A program made the translations under genes and the position numbers. Shown here one piece after another: positions 40,482-49,730 of a stretch of DNA of 64,000 bases; position 1 is the stretch's first letter; each line of letters starts with the position of its first letter. Source of the stretch: Butyricicoccus pullicaecorum (GTDB lineage: Bacteria; Bacillota; Clostridia; Oscillospirales; Butyricicoccaceae); contig JAGZIW010000007.1 in assembly GCA_018366035.1 (NCBI GenBank), positions 50,675 to 114,674 of the forward strand, in the 5' to 3' direction. The notes beneath the pieces are model-generated. The model saw only the letters and a list, made by a program, of their open reading frames with translations, did no database searches and was not told the origin of the DNA.

Positions 40482-42830
40482 TTATGCAGCCGAAACCGGC
40501 TTGCGCCGTTCTAAGCGTACCACAAGCGCTGTTAAATCATCGGAGACCCCTTTTTCAGATGCCGCAATCACCAAACGTGCTGCAAGTTCCTTCGGGCTGT
40601 CTCCCGCATGGTCGGCTAAGATCTTCTTGACCCATTCATTATCCAGCCCATCTGATACGCCATCTGACAGCATCACAAAGATATCACCGTGCATCATGCG
40701 CAGCGGGATCGGCTGTGCTTCCTCTGCCGACTCCATAAGTCCAACCGGCAAAGCTTCTCCTGCCAGCGTTGTGATACTGCCCCCCGCACGCAAATATCCG
40801 GGAGCCGCACCACATTTGAGGCAATCTGCCCGACCGGTATAAAGATCAATGGTCAGTGCATCTAGTGTCACACCGCGCATACCCTCTACACGCATTCGAA
40901 AGGCGGGTGCTACCGTATGTAATGCGTCATCTACGCGAATCCCTGCACGTAAAAATCGCTCCATCATACCAACAAGCAGTTGACTGTCCTTTGCCGCTGC
41001 CGCGCCTGTACCCATTCCGTCCGCAAGCAGCATACATGCACGTCCATCTTCGGTGACAAAGGACTGTACCGTATCACCTGAAACCGTTTCTCCGTCCTTC
41101 TGCCGCTGGCTCATACCCGCAACCACACGATAGGGTGCCTGCTCACGCAAAACAATGCGCGTTCCCAAATCATCTGTTACACATTCCGGCTCACTAAGGC
41201 CACAGCCCAACAATGCCGACAGTCCCACCGCAAATCCACGGCGTTCCTGTAAAATCCGTGCAGCCCCCTCTCCGGACAATTCTACACGCAGCCGTCCCGA
41301 TACATCATGAAAGACTGCTACCTGATCGATTTTTCCAAACGCCTGCGCATACGAACGCACCTGTCTCTCCCGCGCAGGCAAAGATGCCTGATCTGCTGAT
41401 AAGGTTCCTCCTACCTGTCTCAAAATTTCGGTTAATCCAGCATATTGTTCAGCAATCAGCGCGCGATTTTCGCGCGTGCGCTGCCGATATGCCCGCCGTT
41501 CGTGCAGCACAGCAAGCCCACGGTTGACTTCCTGTACAAGCTCCGGTAAATGTGCACACCGTTTTTGAAATCCGGGCGGGAAATCTCCTGTTTCCGCACG
41601 TCCCCGCCGCAGCATTGGCACCGCCATTGTATGAAATGCTCCCATAGTTGCGACCGACTCCTTCTGCCAGCATGCCCCACAAATTTCACAGTGTGAACAG
41701 ACTGCATCGGTCGCGCGGTCAAAGACTGCATGCACCTCCTCATTACTTTCTGCGCGTCCATACTCCACACCACTGCAAAGTGCAGTATATAATTCCTGAA
41801 AAGCAGCCGAAGCCTCGTTTGCGCAACGTCCGGCTGTGTGACGAATCCGTGTAATACTGGCTGTCGTGTCCCGTCTCACCGGCTGCAAGCTGTCTTTGAT
41901 GCACTGCCATGTATTTGTTGGCACGGCAGCATATATCAGCACCGCAAAAATCCCTTCATAAAGCGCAAACACAAACACCGGATTGTCTGCCCCGACCAAT
42001 GCAGCCCCAATGCCGGCAACCAGTGCCGCAATCGCAAATCCAATTCGACCGGCATTCTGAAACGCACCTGCAATCAAAGCAGATAATCCATAGACACAGG
42101 TAAAAAATGCACCTTGTCCCTGCACAGCATCTAATAATGCACCTGTTGCAACGCCAGCGACTGTTCCCACCGTACTGCCGCCCAAATATGCAGCAGAGAG
42201 CACAAGTAAGTAAAGTAAGATTCTCGCCGGTGCAATGGTTCCCAAAATTCGAATGTCAGAGAGTGCAACCAACGCCGACGCCGCGACCGCCAATAATCCT
42301 GCCGGTCTCAGCAGCTTTACTGGTCTTGCAGGACCCATTGCAAACTGATAGCAGGCGGTCATAACACCTGTTACAGCAACCACACAGCCAAACCTTGCAA
42401 ACTGTGCAAGCGTTGCCTCTGGAATCAATACAAATCCAGTGCCTGCCATACAAGCCATTGCACAAACTGGCATAAACCATGTTGTACGGCGCAAATCTCG
42501 GTCAAATACACAGGCACATACCAGAGCCAGCAATCCACCCGCTGCCGCTGTAATCCCGTACATGCCATCACACAGGAATATACTTCCCAGTATCAGTCCC
42601 GCCAACGCTGCAAACCCGTTTCCAGCACCTGCTGCCGCTGCTGTAAATGCCAGCCCAAATGGTGCATATCCACCAAACATTGCTGATTTGGAAAATATAA
42701 ATGCCAACGCAAACTGTTGTACCGCAACGCCAAGTGTATGGATTCGATCATGATTTCGTAAATATTGTGCAATGCTCCCTGCATGTGCTGCCAAAGTGAA
42801 TCCTCGTCTCATGAATACCCGCTTGTCCAT
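40482..42830 (-). CDS. spoIIE: stage II sporulation protein E (SpoIIE), serine phosphatase
   Basis: Dephosphorylates SpoIIAA to activate sigma-F and acts at the polar septum. The 782-residue protein has about ten N-terminal transmembrane helices (about 30-310). A regulatory section with a Cys cluster follows (CSHCEICGACWQKE, about 385-398), then the C-terminal PP2C domain (about 560-775) with LLADGMGTGAAAAKDS near 595 and MLSDGVSDGLDNEW near 725. AAGGAGG lies before the ATG. Its presence marks the organism as spore-forming. Confidence 0.95.
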   Translation of the reverse strand: MDKRVFMRRGFTLAAHAGSIAQYLRNHDRIHTLGVAVQQFALAFIFSKSAMFGGYAPFGLAFTAAAAGAGNGFAALAGLILGSIFLCDGMYGITAAAGGLLALVCACVFDRDLRRTTWFMPVCAMACMAGTGFVLIPEATLAQFARFGCVVAVTGVMTACYQFAMGPARPVKLLRPAGLLAVAASALVALSDIRILGTIAPARILLYLLVLSAAYLGGSTVGTVAGVATGALLDAVQGQGAFFTCVYGLSALIAGAFQNAGRIGFAIAALVAGIGAALVGADNPVFVFALYEGIFAVLIYAAVPTNTWQCIKDSLQPVRRDTTASITRIRHTAGRCANEASAAFQELYTALCSGVEYGRAESNEEVHAVFDRATDAVCSHCEICGACWQKESVATMGAFHTMAVPMLRRGRAETGDFPPGFQKRCAHLPELVQEVNRGLAVLHERRAYRQRTRENRALIAEQYAGLTEILRQVGGTLSADQASLPARERQVRSYAQAFGKIDQVAVFHDVSGRLRVELSGEGAARILQERRGFAVGLSALLGCGLSEPECVTDDLGTRIVLREQAPYRVVAGMSQRQKDGETVSGDTVQSFVTEDGRACMLLADGMGTGAAAAKDSQLLVGMMERFLRAGIRVDDALHTVAPAFRMRVEGMRGVTLDALTIDLYTGRADCLKCGAAPGYLRAGGSITTLAGEALPVGLMESAEEAQPIPLRMMHGDIFVMLSDGVSDGLDNEWVKKILADHAGDSPKELAARLVIAASEKGVSDDLTALVVRLERRKPVSAA

Positions 42831-43129
42831 TTATGTAGCCTCCTTATTTCCTTGTGCAAACAGTATACGCCTAAGCGTCTGCACAGGCAGTCGGAAAATA
42901 CATACAGAAATATTCCCCATACATACGATTTTTACGCTGAAAATGATACAGAAATGAGCTTTCCATAGGTTCCCATAGGTTTCTCCCGCCTCCCGTCGAG
43001 GATTGCGAACAAAAGCATGTATAAGGTCACAAGCTTCATATTGCCTTTGATTTCTTCCTTGCAATTTTCAGAATGAATCGCTATGATAAATAGAGGTAAT
43101 ACGGATTTCATTTTTAGGAGGGGTCTTTT
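42831..43129. other. divergent intergenic region spoIIE / YitT gene
   Basis: A 299-nt gap with no gene I support. On the plus strand it holds the promoter of the 43130 gene. On the minus strand a possible -10 TATACT sits in a CAG-ACGC/GCGT-dyad about 40 nt before spoIIE, but no clear -35 or Spo0A box was found. A 35-codon frame at 42932-43039 is noted and rejected. Confidence 0.5.
43059..43087 (+). promoter_or_regulatory. promoter of the YitT-family gene
   Basis: -35 TTGCAA (43059-43064), 17-bp spacer, -10 TATGAT (43082-43087). Confidence 0.7.
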
Positions 43130-43993
43130 ATGACCAAGCGCAAGGAACAGACATTTGCACAACGCATGATACTTACCATTATTGCGTCCTTTATCATGGC
43201 ATTCACAATCAAGAGCTTTGCCCGCCCGGGCGGCATTTTTTCCGGTGGCTTTAACGGTATCTCCCTGTTGATTATCGCCTGCTGCGAAAAGTTTCTCAGC
43301 TTTTCTCCCCCCTTTGCGCTGGTCAACTACACCTTGAACCTCATTCCCATGTACATTAGTTTCCGCTATCTTGGCAAAAAGCTAACCACACTCTCTATTG
43401 TATGTGTTGTACTGGTTGGTTTTCTGACCGATGTCCTACCTGCTGTCCCTATTACATACGATCCCCTGCTGGTATCTGTATTCGGCGGTATTTTTAATGG
43501 TCTGTCCGTTTCTCTTTGCCTGCTTGCCAACGGATCCGGCGGCGGCACCGATATTATCGGGCTGTTTATGGGCGAAATCAAAGGACGTGACTGCTGGAAT
43601 GCGATTTTTATGATGAATGTCGTTGTTCTCGGTCTCGCAGGTATCCTGTTCGGCTGGGATAAGGCGCTGTACTCAATTATTTTCCAGTTTGTATCCACAC
43701 AAGTGATTCACACGCTGCACAAACGCTATCAGCGCCATACCCTTTGGATTATTACCGACCATGCAGAAGAAATTTATCAAATGATTGCTGAGGTCACGCA
43801 CCATGATGCAACGCTGTTTAAGGGCGTCGGCTGCTATAAACGGCAGGAACGACAGATGCTCTATTCGGTCGTTTCCAGCGAGGAATTGAAATTACTTTGT
43901 GCCCGAATCCATGCAATCGACCCAAAAGCATTTGTAAACATTCAGCGTACGGAAATGCTCAATGGACGTTTTTACCAGAAGCCCACAGACTAA
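43130..43993 (+). CDS. YitT family membrane protein (DUF161 + DUF2179)
   Basis: A 287-residue protein with five or six transmembrane helices (about 12-180, including the conserved GGIFSGGFNGISLL near 33-46 and LANGSGGGTDIIGLFMG near 130). A cytoplasmic C-terminal DUF2179 domain follows (about 200-282, TLFKGVGCYKRQERQMLYSV). The role is unknown. AGGAGGGG precedes the ATG. It is transcribed alone and ends at a strong terminator. Confidence 0.9.
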   Translation: MTKRKEQTFAQRMILTIIASFIMAFTIKSFARPGGIFSGGFNGISLLIIACCEKFLSFSPPFALVNYTLNLIPMYISFRYLGKKLTTLSIVCVVLVGFLTDVLPAVPITYDPLLVSVFGGIFNGLSVSLCLLANGSGGGTDIIGLFMGEIKGRDCWNAIFMMNVVVLGLAGILFGWDKALYSIIFQFVSTQVIHTLHKRYQRHTLWIITDHAEEIYQMIAEVTHHDATLFKGVGCYKRQERQMLYSVVSSEELKLLCARIHAIDPKAFVNIQRTEMLNGRFYQKPTD

Positions 43994-43998
43994 AAATG

Positions 43999-44024
43999 AA
44001 AAGGACGCACATCGGCGTCCTTTT
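43999..44024 (+). terminator. terminator after the YitT-family gene
   Basis: AAAAGGACGC (43999-44008) pairs with GCGTCCTTTT (44015-44024). TTTCTC follows. Confidence 0.88.
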
Positions 44025-44040
44025 TCTCTATACTGTTATA

Positions 44041-44078
44041 AAAATAAAAAAGACACCAAATGGTGTCTTTTTTATTTT
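44041..44078 (-). terminator. terminator after the tRNA cluster
   Basis: AAAATAAAAAAGACACCA pairs with TGGTGTCTTTTTTATTTT across a 2-nt loop (44041-44058 / 44061-44078). It ends directly at the tRNA-Val CCA. It is symmetrical and could stop both strands. Confidence 0.85.
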
Positions 44079-44153
44079 GGTGGAAGTTACAGGGCTCGAA
44101 CCTGTGACCCTCTGCTTGTAAGGCAGATGCTCTCCCAGCTGAGCTAAACTTCC
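44078..44153 (-). tRNA. tRNA-Val (UAC)
   Basis: A 76-nt cloverleaf read from the minus strand: acceptor GGAAGTT/AACTTCC, anticodon loop CTTACAA (anticodon TAC), T-loop TTCGAGC, encoded CCA. Confidence 0.97.
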
Positions 44154-44156
44154 AAG

Positions 44157-44231
44157 TGGTGACCCGTACGGGATTCGAACCCATGTTACAGCCGTGAAAG
44201 GGCCGTGTCTTAACCACTTGACCAACGGGCC
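44157..44231 (-). tRNA. tRNA-Glu (UUC)
   Basis: A 75-nt cloverleaf: acceptor GGCCCGT/ACGGGTC with one G-U pair, anticodon loop CTTTCAC (anticodon TTC), T-loop TTCGAAT, encoded CCA. It lies 3 nt from tRNA-Val. Confidence 0.97.
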
Positions 44232-44236
44232 AGATT

Positions 44237-44313
44237 TGGTAGCGGTAATTGGACTTGAACCAATGACCTTTCGGGTATGAACCGAACGCTCTAGCCAACT
44301 AAGCTATACCGCC
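44237..44313 (-). tRNA. tRNA-Met (CAU), probably elongator
   Basis: A 77-nt cloverleaf: acceptor GGCGGTA/TACCGCT, anticodon loop TTCATAC (anticodon CAT), T-loop TTCAAGT, encoded CCA. A paired first base and the absence of three G-C anticodon-stem pairs argue against initiator tRNA; tRNA-Ile2 with lysidine cannot be excluded by sequence alone. Confidence 0.93.
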
Positions 44314-44354
44314 ATACACATTTGTTTTGTCGTTTCTCATCAGCGACGATATTT

Positions 44355-44383
44355 ATTATATCGAATGATACGCCGTTTGTCAA
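44355..44383 (-). promoter_or_regulatory. consensus promoter of the tRNA cluster
   Basis: Minus strand: perfect -35 TTGACA (44378-44383), 17-bp spacer, perfect -10 TATAAT (44355-44360). Confidence 0.92.
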
Positions 44384-44470
44384 CGCCTTTTTTTATTTTT
44401 TTCCAAGTTTTTTTGAATACAAACTTTTTCACCGAAAAGAGGCAAAATATCTGCTGTTTTCCAACATATT

Positions 44471-44503
44471 CCAAATCCAGAGGGAGTCCCCCTCTGGATT
44501 TGG
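44471..44503 (-). terminator. terminator-like hairpin after the 44513 gene
   Basis: CCAAATCCAGAGGG (44471-44484) pairs perfectly with CCCTCTGGATTTGG (44490-44503). The following minus-strand sequence has no strong T-run, so termination may be partial. Confidence 0.65.
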
Positions 44504-44512
44504 ATATTACAT

Positions 44513-45319
44513 TTATACCAGCTTCACAGTATAGTATACCGCCGTCACAAAGAAATATGCACCGGCTGCAATCATGCTCGCAACCGGAAAACGCCCACTC
44601 ATCAGTATTCCAACAGCAGCCAAAAGCGCCATAACAACTGGTGTGAGAAACATCATAAGATATGCGTTATTAGAAAAGTCAAACACATATTTGTGCTTGC
44701 TGCCCAACCGCAAATGTCCAAAATCACTTTTCACCTTTGCGGTTCCAATCACCTGTACTGCCATAAAAACAATAACCGCAGCAAGCATCGGAATCTTGTA
44801 GGCAGAACCACGCACTGTGTTTGCAGCAAGCACCGCACCAACCGCAATACTGCAATCTAAAGAAATCATAAAAAACTCTGGCTGATACGAATGATAAATC
44901 AAATACATAAACGCAAATGCTGGCAGCGCCATATACATGAACTTAATGGAGGACAACGGACTTCGATCTACAATCACAAATACAAGAAACAACGCCGCAC
45001 CAAAAACAGCAAGTGTACTGCCCTTCATAACACGATAGGTCATATCCACCCCGCGCTTGCGCTCACGCAGCATCAAAAGCAGTCCAGCCACAACTGCAGC
45101 CAGACCTACAACACGCAGCACCCGAATGGCCACAAGCCCGACCTCATAATTTGTAGAATAGCCCAACACATTGCTGAGGAACATCAGTCCCAACACGCCC
45201 AGCAAACATCCGGAAAATACAAGCAACACTTTATTGGTAATATAGTCACTTTTGCGGGGATCTTCCTTTGCGGAAATTCTCGTCTGTTTGTTATTCTTTT
45301 CAGGCATTTGTGCAGCCAA
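44513..45319 (-). CDS. polytopic membrane protein of unknown function
   Basis: A 268-residue protein with a hydrophilic N-terminus (PEKNNKQTRISAKEDPRKSD) and about seven transmembrane helices arranged evenly (VLLVFSGCLLGVLGLMFLSN through the last FPVASMIAAGAYFFVTAVYY). No family recognised. I favour the TTG at 45319: AGGAG lies 9 nt before it, while the first ATG (45307) is too far. It is last in the ddl-argS-rsmE operon. Confidence 0.7.
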   Translation of the reverse strand: MAAQMPEKNNKQTRISAKEDPRKSDYITNKVLLVFSGCLLGVLGLMFLSNVLGYSTNYEVGLVAIRVLRVVGLAAVVAGLLLMLRERKRGVDMTYRVMKGSTLAVFGAALFLVFVIVDRSPLSSIKFMYMALPAFAFMYLIYHSYQPEFFMISLDCSIAVGAVLAANTVRGSAYKIPMLAAVIVFMAVQVIGTAKVKSDFGHLRLGSKHKYVFDFSNNAYLMMFLTPVVMALLAAVGILMSGRFPVASMIAAGAYFFVTAVYYTVKLV

Positions 45320-45340
45320 AAAAATCAACTCCTACCATAT

Positions 45341-46072
45341 TTATAAATTGCCGCTTTCATACAGCACGGCTGTCAATGCAGCAAGCGGCGCTGTCTCACA
45401 GCGCAAAATACGTGGTCCCAGTGAAACGGACGTCAGTCCACACTGCCGCGCTATCTGTGCCTCCTCCTCTTCAAAGCCACCCTCTGGTCCAATCATAATC
45501 CCTGCTGATGCAAAGGTGTGCGTGCGAAGCGCCATACGCACACTGGTCTCCTGCTCCATTTCATAGAAAAACAATGGCATCTCGTTTTGTGCACAGCACT
45601 CTGCCGCGCCGTGAAAATCAACACACTCCATAACCGCAGGCACGCGACCTCGGCCGCATTGCTGTGCAGCCTCTCTTGCGATCTTGCGCCAACGCTCTAT
45701 CTTTTTTGCAAGCGCTTTCCCATCTGGTCTGGACACGCAGCGTGAAGCAGTATAGGGCACAACGGTATGCACCCCCAGTTCCACTGCCTTTTGCACAATA
45801 AAATCCATTTTATCGCCCTTAGGCAGTGCCATAAACAATGTGACATCGGTAGTAGGCTCCCCGCGGGAGGATACACGGTCCTGAATATGACAGTGCGCCT
45901 TTCCGTTCTCGGTATCCGACAGGACACACAGATAATCAGTCCCCATGCCATCACAAATTGTCAAACTTTCGCCTGATTTCATACGTAAAACACGCGAAAT
46001 ATGATGTGCGTCATCTCCCGTCAGTATAATACTGTCACAGTCCGGCACATAATCTATAAAAAATCTCGGCAA
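45341..46072 (-). CDS. rsmE: 16S rRNA (uracil1498-N3)-methyltransferase
   Basis: A SPOUT methyltransferase modifying 16S rRNA. The 243-residue protein has an N-terminal PUA-like domain and the knot region with MIGPEGGFEEEEA (about 200-212) and SLGPRILRCETAPLA (about 222-236). The start is a TTG (PRFFIDYVPD follows) with GGGAGGG 8 nt upstream, matching the usual 'MPRFF' start; an upstream ATG has no ribosome-binding site. Confidence 0.94.
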   Translation of the reverse strand: MPRFFIDYVPDCDSIILTGDDAHHISRVLRMKSGESLTICDGMGTDYLCVLSDTENGKAHCHIQDRVSSRGEPTTDVTLFMALPKGDKMDFIVQKAVELGVHTVVPYTASRCVSRPDGKALAKKIERWRKIAREAAQQCGRGRVPAVMECVDFHGAAECCAQNEMPLFFYEMEQETSVRMALRTHTFASAGIMIGPEGGFEEEEAQIARQCGLTSVSLGPRILRCETAPLAALTAVLYESGNL

Positions 46073-46146
46073 GGTATTTTCCCTCCCGTTTATGGGTATT
46101 CTCAAATCATTTTAGCAAACTCAACGCCGCTTGTCCAGCGCATTTT

Positions 46147-47133
46147 TTAACTTTCCGACACTGTACCGGCAGAGCGTATCGCTGTAAATGCTGCCCAGCC
46201 GCCCGAAACCTGACGATCTGTAAGGGTGAATCCCGCCTTTGAAAGCGCCGCTCCCACCTCGTCCGCACGTTCCTCAATGATGCCTGACGTAATCAAAGTA
46301 CCGCCTTCCAGCAATTTCTCATAGAACATCGGTGCCATACCAATAATGATATCTGCCACAATATTGGCACATATAATATCATATCCACTGCCGATTTCCT
46401 GTGCAAGCGCGGTATCCTGCAAGGCGTCTCCATGCAGTGTACGGGAAATAGTAACGCCATTTCGCTCCGCATTCTCGCACGCACAGGTCAGGCAGTGTTC
46501 ATCAATATCGACTGCCACTGCCGGATTGGCGCCAAGCATTCCAGCCGCAATTGCCAAAATACCCGAGCCGGTTCCCATATCCAGCATTTTTTCGCCGCCA
46601 TGGACAATTTTTTCCAGCATGGTAATACATAACTGTGTCGTATCATGGGTTCCCGTGCCAAAAGAAGATGCAGGATCGATTTCCAAGATTCGACGGTTTT
46701 CTGTATCCTGTACAGTTTCCCAAGAAGGCTTGATAAGAAAAGTCTCTCCCACAGGGAAAGGCTTAAAATATTGCTTCCAGCCCCATTCCCAGTCCTCCTG
46801 ACGGGTCACATTCTGCGCAGTCTCCAGCCGTCCAAACGCCTTTTCTGTATCCTGCTCGCGAAGAGTATCCAACGCGTGACACAGTGCATCGATCTGTGCA
46901 TGCCCGTCTGCTGAATCCTCCACATAAATTTTCAGCTTGGTCTCCTGATTGCGCAGGGTCTGGCACAGGGTCTCGTCCACATAATCCCAGTATATCTCAG
47001 TATCCTGTAAAAATTCCTCGAAATCTGCCGCGTCCTCCAATGCATATCCTTCGATTCCCAATGATTCGAGTACCTCTGCAACCGGCTCGATTCCCTCTGT
47101 TGTCGTAAAAATCGTTACTTCGATGAAGTCCAT
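46147..47133 (-). CDS. prmA: ribosomal protein L11 methyltransferase
   Basis: Trimethylates L11. The 328-residue protein has an N-terminal substrate-binding domain (MDFIEVTIFTTTEGIEPVAE) and a class I SAM domain with SSFGTGTHDTTQLC (near 177), MLDMGTGSGILAIAAGMLGA (near 204) and ICANIVADIIIGM (near 272). Somewhat longer than average because of the N-terminal part. AAGGAG lies 6 nt before the ATG. rsmE follows directly, the standard pairing. Confidence 0.95.
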   Translation of the reverse strand: MDFIEVTIFTTTEGIEPVAEVLESLGIEGYALEDAADFEEFLQDTEIYWDYVDETLCQTLRNQETKLKIYVEDSADGHAQIDALCHALDTLREQDTEKAFGRLETAQNVTRQEDWEWGWKQYFKPFPVGETFLIKPSWETVQDTENRRILEIDPASSFGTGTHDTTQLCITMLEKIVHGGEKMLDMGTGSGILAIAAGMLGANPAVAVDIDEHCLTCACENAERNGVTISRTLHGDALQDTALAQEIGSGYDIICANIVADIIIGMAPMFYEKLLEGGTLITSGIIEERADEVGAALSKAGFTLTDRQVSGGWAAFTAIRSAGTVSES

Positions 47134-47147
47134 TCGCTTCTCCTTTA

Positions 47148-48182
47148 TCACATACAGATAAGCCCATATTTTTCAGAAAAATACTTTAAAATACGCCCCT
47201 CCTGCTCCCATGTTCCATCATAGAGAGCAAGTCCTGCATATACACGTAAGGCTTTTTCCAAAAGCTCTGGTGATTCCGCGCAAAGGCAGACAGGACGTGT
47301 AATCATATAAAGATTTTCCTCAAGCACCAATACGTCATCTTCTTCCTCCAGCAGGAGTTTGAATGCTGCCGGTGCTTCGTCCTCCAATTCCACCAAACGC
47401 TCCCCAAGCAGATGATCGCAGCTGATTTCATCGGAAATACTTGTTGTCCAGTCAATAAAATGTGCATCACGTCCATCTGGCGCAAGCACTACATCATCAA
47501 GCTCCCGTGGGATTACCACATCTGCACCAATGCCCGAACGCATACGCACCAAGTCTGCCAAACGGCGTGCACGTTCTGTGGGCATGGGTACAAATAATTC
47601 CACATTGGGAAGCGCCATATCCCGCAGCAGCCATATGGCTGGACAGCGTACTCCCAGCGATACGCGCGCATACGGTGCAATCTCATTGAGTGCATCTGGC
47701 AGGTCCTGTGATTCGCAGGCAGTCAAAATAATGGTAGACACGCCTATACGCTGCAAAACTGCAACAGCAGCCAAGCAATCGGTTCCATCTTCCATGCGGG
47801 CATCTGCATCGACGGACAGTTCTGCCATGAGCGCGCTGCCCGACAAATCTGTCATAGCCAACACAGCAGCCCGAAGTGCATAAAAATCCGCTGCACCATA
47901 CAGATAATAAAAATCCGCGCGGTACTGTAATAGAAGATGAAAAGCCTCACGACACCGACGCATATAGGTTTCCACGATTGGTCGCTCCATATCCTCTGGC
48001 AGAGACGGACAGCGCACCATAAGCCCAACCGGCACCTCCGGACAAGTCTCCCGCAAACGCACAAACATTTCCGGATCAGTCGCCAAAGCACCTGCAATCA
48101 GTTCTGGATTGCTCGCAATCAATGTATGATCCTCGGGGTTTGTGGCAATCAACTGCCCACCAGATAACGGAATCGGTTCCAT
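47148..48182 (-). CDS. degenerate homocysteine S-methyltransferase-like protein (weak match)
   Basis: A 344-residue cytoplasmic protein. The middle part is reminiscent of the Hcy S-methyltransferase barrel: ADFYALRAAVLAM (about 103-115), VDADARMEDGTDCLAAVAVL (about 128-147) and APYARVSLGVRCPAIW. The zinc-binding GGCCG loop and NCGxGP motif expected of active enzymes are not visible, so activity is doubtful. GGAGG precedes the ATG at 48182. It sits between ctp and prmA. Confidence 0.5.
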   Translation of the reverse strand: MEPIPLSGGQLIATNPEDHTLIASNPELIAGALATDPEMFVRLRETCPEVPVGLMVRCPSLPEDMERPIVETYMRRCREAFHLLLQYRADFYYLYGAADFYALRAAVLAMTDLSGSALMAELSVDADARMEDGTDCLAAVAVLQRIGVSTIILTACESQDLPDALNEIAPYARVSLGVRCPAIWLLRDMALPNVELFVPMPTERARRLADLVRMRSGIGADVVIPRELDDVVLAPDGRDAHFIDWTTSISDEISCDHLLGERLVELEDEAPAAFKLLLEEEDDVLVLEENLYMITRPVCLCAESPELLEKALRVYAGLALYDGTWEQEGRILKYFSEKYGLICM

Positions 48183-48198
48183 TTTTTCCTCCTTGCCA

Positions 48199-49674
48199 TT
48201 AAGCAGCCGCGCGCCATGAACCATCTGCCTGCGGCTGATAGCGCAGCGGCTGTGCAGCGACCTCCTGACACGCGCGCAGCGCAGCATAATATACATCATC
48301 AATCATAAGCCCTTGCTCCGCCGCACGCTTTGTGGCCGTATCCAACGCACGCAGGGTCGCTTCATCTGCTCCCAACTTGGTGTCCAATCCAGCATCTAAC
48401 TGAAATCTCCTCAGTGCACCAAATGCACGAGTATCCAAGGTGTCACTCGGCTCTGCAAGGTATCCCATGGCATGCAGGCGCTCACAAACCGCACGTACCT
48501 GTGAACTTTTTTGTCCATACACAACCGGTAACTGTACATCAAGCGGCTCTGCGGTTTTGAGATATTCGCGAATCGTACGCAGAGTATGTGCCTCGATATC
48601 CGGCTTCAGCCCAACACCTTCCCATCTTCCAGATTTCGGCAGGCTCATTTCAAGACAAGTTAACACCAGATAATCCCCGTCGACCTGCAAGTGATACTGC
48701 CCCTGTCCCTTTCCGTATGTCTGAGTGCCCATGAGGACGGCTCCGCCAACATCATGCAAGACACCTGCCATAAGTTCGGCAGCAGAAGCAGTATGCGGGC
48801 CAACAAGCACAATGATCTTACGCAAAGGCAAGCCGCCTCCTGATGACTCATAAACTTCATCTCCACCAAGACTCTTGCGATAGTGCATGGTAGCCATCTT
48901 CGCAGGCTTTTCCAACATTAAATCCAGCATGGCAAAGGCTGCATCTACCATACCGCCGCCATTATCTCTTAAATCTAAAATCACTGCATTGGTCTTTTTT
49001 TCATCTAATCCATTCCAAATTTCGGCGAAATCCTCGACATCATTCATAGAAGAAAATGCGCTGATGGAAATATACTCCACCCCCGACGCCGCCTGCCGCG
49101 CTCTCACCGTTTCCTCCAGAATTTTTTCACGTGTCATCTGAAAGGAAAGCATTTTCCCATCACGAGATACTGTGAGCTGTACCGGTGTTCCGGAATCTCC
49201 TTGCAGCAATACGCCAATTTGTGTCATTTCGGTCTCACGTACATCTTTTCCATTCACAGCAATCAGACGATCTCCCGCCTGTATACCCGCTGCCGCCGCC
49301 GGCGAATGTCGTACAACATGATGCACGAACGCACCCTGTTCATCTTGCTGGATCGCAACACCAATGCCAGCATATCCCGACAAGGTAGAAAAGCCTGCCT
49401 GATACTCTTCTGCTGTCAAATACATGGAATGGGTGTCCATTCCACCCAAAATATCATTCAGGATATCCGACAGCGCCTCAGGGTGCTCCTCCAAATATGC
49501 CTTGTTTTGGGCAATCGTCTCCTGTGTGATGGGATATTCCTCCGCAATCAGCCCACGAAGATTGATTATGGCAGCAACCCGCTCAAATCGTTCTGCCGGT
49601 GAGAGTGCAGCTGCCTGTCCTGTCAGCATAGCCAGACATAGAAAAACCGCCATACATTTTTTTAGGATTCGCAA
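48199..49674 (-). CDS. S41 family C-terminal processing peptidase with peptidoglycan-binding domain
   Basis: A secreted/membrane-attached serine protease of 491 residues. It has a signal peptide (CMAVFLCLAMLTGQAAA, about 7-23) and a PDZ domain (about 92-165, YAGIGVAIQQDEQGAFVHHV, AAGIQAGDRLIAVNG). The S41 core has catalytic Ser in GPHTASAAELMAG (near 295) and Lys in QTYGKGQGQ (near 320). A C-terminal peptidoglycan-binding helical repeat follows (VRAVCERLHAMGYLAEPSD..., about 395-450). The start is TTG at 49674 with AGGAG 6-7 nt upstream. CtpA-like in spore formers. Confidence 0.92.
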   Translation of the reverse strand: MRILKKCMAVFLCLAMLTGQAAALSPAERFERVAAIINLRGLIAEEYPITQETIAQNKAYLEEHPEALSDILNDILGGMDTHSMYLTAEEYQAGFSTLSGYAGIGVAIQQDEQGAFVHHVVRHSPAAAAGIQAGDRLIAVNGKDVRETEMTQIGVLLQGDSGTPVQLTVSRDGKMLSFQMTREKILEETVRARQAASGVEYISISAFSSMNDVEDFAEIWNGLDEKKTNAVILDLRDNGGGMVDAAFAMLDLMLEKPAKMATMHYRKSLGGDEVYESSGGGLPLRKIIVLVGPHTASAAELMAGVLHDVGGAVLMGTQTYGKGQGQYHLQVDGDYLVLTCLEMSLPKSGRWEGVGLKPDIEAHTLRTIREYLKTAEPLDVQLPVVYGQKSSQVRAVCERLHAMGYLAEPSDTLDTRAFGALRRFQLDAGLDTKLGADEATLRALDTATKRAAEQGLMIDDVYYAALRACQEVAAQPLRYQPQADGSWRAAA

Positions 49675-49730
49675 GGTAAGCTCCTTTCGCAGATGAAAAT
49701 GACCCATACAGCCATATTTTTTATATACTC

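Noticed and set aside
42932..43039. A 35-codon frame upstream of spoIIE (MKLVTLYMLLFAILDG...)
   Set aside because: The ribosome-binding site is weak, the composition is undistinguished, and there is no sign of conservation visible from one sequence.
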